From the NCBI GenBank assembly GCA_021904315.1, contig CM038921.1:8586146-8650145 (forward strand): a stretch of DNA of 64,000 nt, written 5' to 3'. Below the pieces are notes generated by a model, which did not search any database, was not told the DNA's origin, and saw only the letters and a program-made list of their open reading frames with translations. How positions within the stretch are numbered: position 1 is the stretch's first letter; every line of letters begins with the position of its first letter. This stretch comes from Sphagnum magellanicum (Eukaryota; Streptophyta; Sphagnopsida; Sphagnales; Sphagnaceae). This document shows, piece after piece, positions 62,958 through 64,000 of this stretch. Made by a program: the position numbers and the translations under genes.

Positions 62958-64000
62958 CACGTCAATTTCACTGGCTTCCTGATGGGTTCTGGCACTGAAA
63001 CCATAGAATATCTTGAGCAAGGTCATGTTTTGGCATGTACCGTTTTTATGAATTCCATGTCAAATGGATCTTTTCTTGGAACAGCGCCTATACCTATGTA
63101 TATGGGAATGACATCATTCTGTGTGGGGTCTATCCATGCACAAATTCACCAAGAAGCTCTATGTCAAGAACTTCTAGAGTTTGGACCTGGAAGAAGCACT
63201 TCTGAGCCAGGTAACTGCAGGAGCAAAGAGAAGGGCATGGCTGGACTCCAGACTAAGAGGAAATTGCACATGAAGCCCAAGTGCCACTGAACACGGAACG
63301 CGGCACAGGGAGCACAGTCTTGCACATTGGATTAGCAAGGCACATCATGCCAAAGTCCGTGCAGAGGAATGAGCTGTCATTCTGGGCAGCTTGTTAAAGA
63401 AGTAGGCCTGCACTTTTTGATGCAGATGGAGCCTAATGTTTAGATCTCTTTAGCAATCTCATCATCCCAATAGAGCTTTGCAATGGTGGGTGACAAACCT
63501 GTTTCTCAGTCTTAGTAGCAGATTTCTGTTTGGAAGTTGGCACACCAATCATGTTGCACTGTGGCCTTTCAGCACAGCTACATGCAGGAAACCTCATCAG
63601 GTCTTGGTTATGCTTAGATTTCCAGGGTTTTCCATGGAATCAGGTCCATACTGGGTGTTTTCACTCATGGGTCCCAGGTGCACAACATGTTGGAAGAGAT
63701 TATGCCACCCAAATTCCAATGGCAATATTCACTGTGGAAATTGCTACATTACAACTGGATAAATGTTGCTCAAATTTGGACATCAGAGTAGGTAGCCCAC
63801 TTTTGCCATTAGTGCTGTCTGGCTTCATGGCCTGGGAGAGGCATCTCTTTGCTAGCTGGTGGTTTACCCCAACAAAATTTTCAAAACTTTTTGGAGGGCT
63901 AATTTGCAACTACTTCCAACAGCTGAAGCATTGGAGAGAGAGAGAGAGAGAGAGAGAGGATGCCTTATTTTGTAAACCTTGTTTTCAAGAAGTTAGGCAG
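62958..64000 (+). other. UPF1 3' UTR and downstream flank
   Basis: No further conserved coding sequence. The short open frame right after the UPF1 stop (62982-63290) has no recognisable content. Where the transcript ends cannot be told. Confidence 0.5.
63934..63958. repeat. (GA)n microsatellite
   Basis: A pure GA run of about 12 units at the right edge of the window. Confidence 0.9.

Noticed and set aside
62982-63290. Open frame of 102 codons after the UPF1 stop
   Set aside because: Lies in the presumed 3' UTR and shows no recognisable domain.

Overview
The window is nuclear DNA from a land plant. The grounds are a plastid-type anthranilate phosphoribosyltransferase with an N-terminal extension, a plant NT-C2 (EEIG1/EHBP1 N-terminal) family protein ending in the YQLLRE-type C terminus, a plant-type UPF1 with an SQ/TQ-rich tail, a SnRK1-like kinase relic, telobox motifs and plant-style GT-AG introns. 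Very AT-rich, repeat-filled intergenic DNA next to compact genes fits a non-seed plant such as a bryophyte, but I cannot name the species.

Four complete gene models could be assembled exon by exon, each staying in frame across every junction. (1) Minus strand, 7015 to 1006: an eight-exon NT-C2 protein of 1211 residues. (2) Plus strand, 19086 to 21819: a five-exon TRAF-type zinc-finger/coiled-coil protein of 381 residues, start uncertain. (3) Minus strand, 29466 to 25620: a ten-exon anthranilate phosphoribosyltransferase of 420 residues (tryptophan synthesis). (4) Plus strand, 53823 to 62957: a 29-exon UPF1 RNA helicase of 1266 residues (nonsense-mediated decay). The genes belong to unrelated processes; there is no operon-like logic.

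Between genes 1 and 2 lies a decayed SnRK1-like kinase on the minus strand (about 14.1 to 12.3 kb). It has lost HRD and DFG residues, and its Arg losses look like decay of methylated CG sites. Upstream of the TRAF gene there is a 53-bp minisatellite and a 27-bp foldback repeat. Between the TRAF gene and the trpD-type gene (21.8 to 25.6 kb) is a promoter/leader-like stretch that I cannot assign.

From about 30 to 52.7 kb there is a gene desert. It holds degenerate AT-rich arrays, ACCT/AGGT microsatellites, two short CACTA-type elements (one with a clean 3-bp target duplication), a possible third CACTA end, tRNA-derived SINE-like relics, a psq/CENP-B-type transposase pseudogene, a 184-bp tandem duplication and an unexplained GC-rich island of about 0.5 kb. 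I see no convincing new biological system. The observations most worth following are the pattern of decay in the kinase relic, the intron placement in the UPF1 SQ/TQ tail and the GC-rich island.
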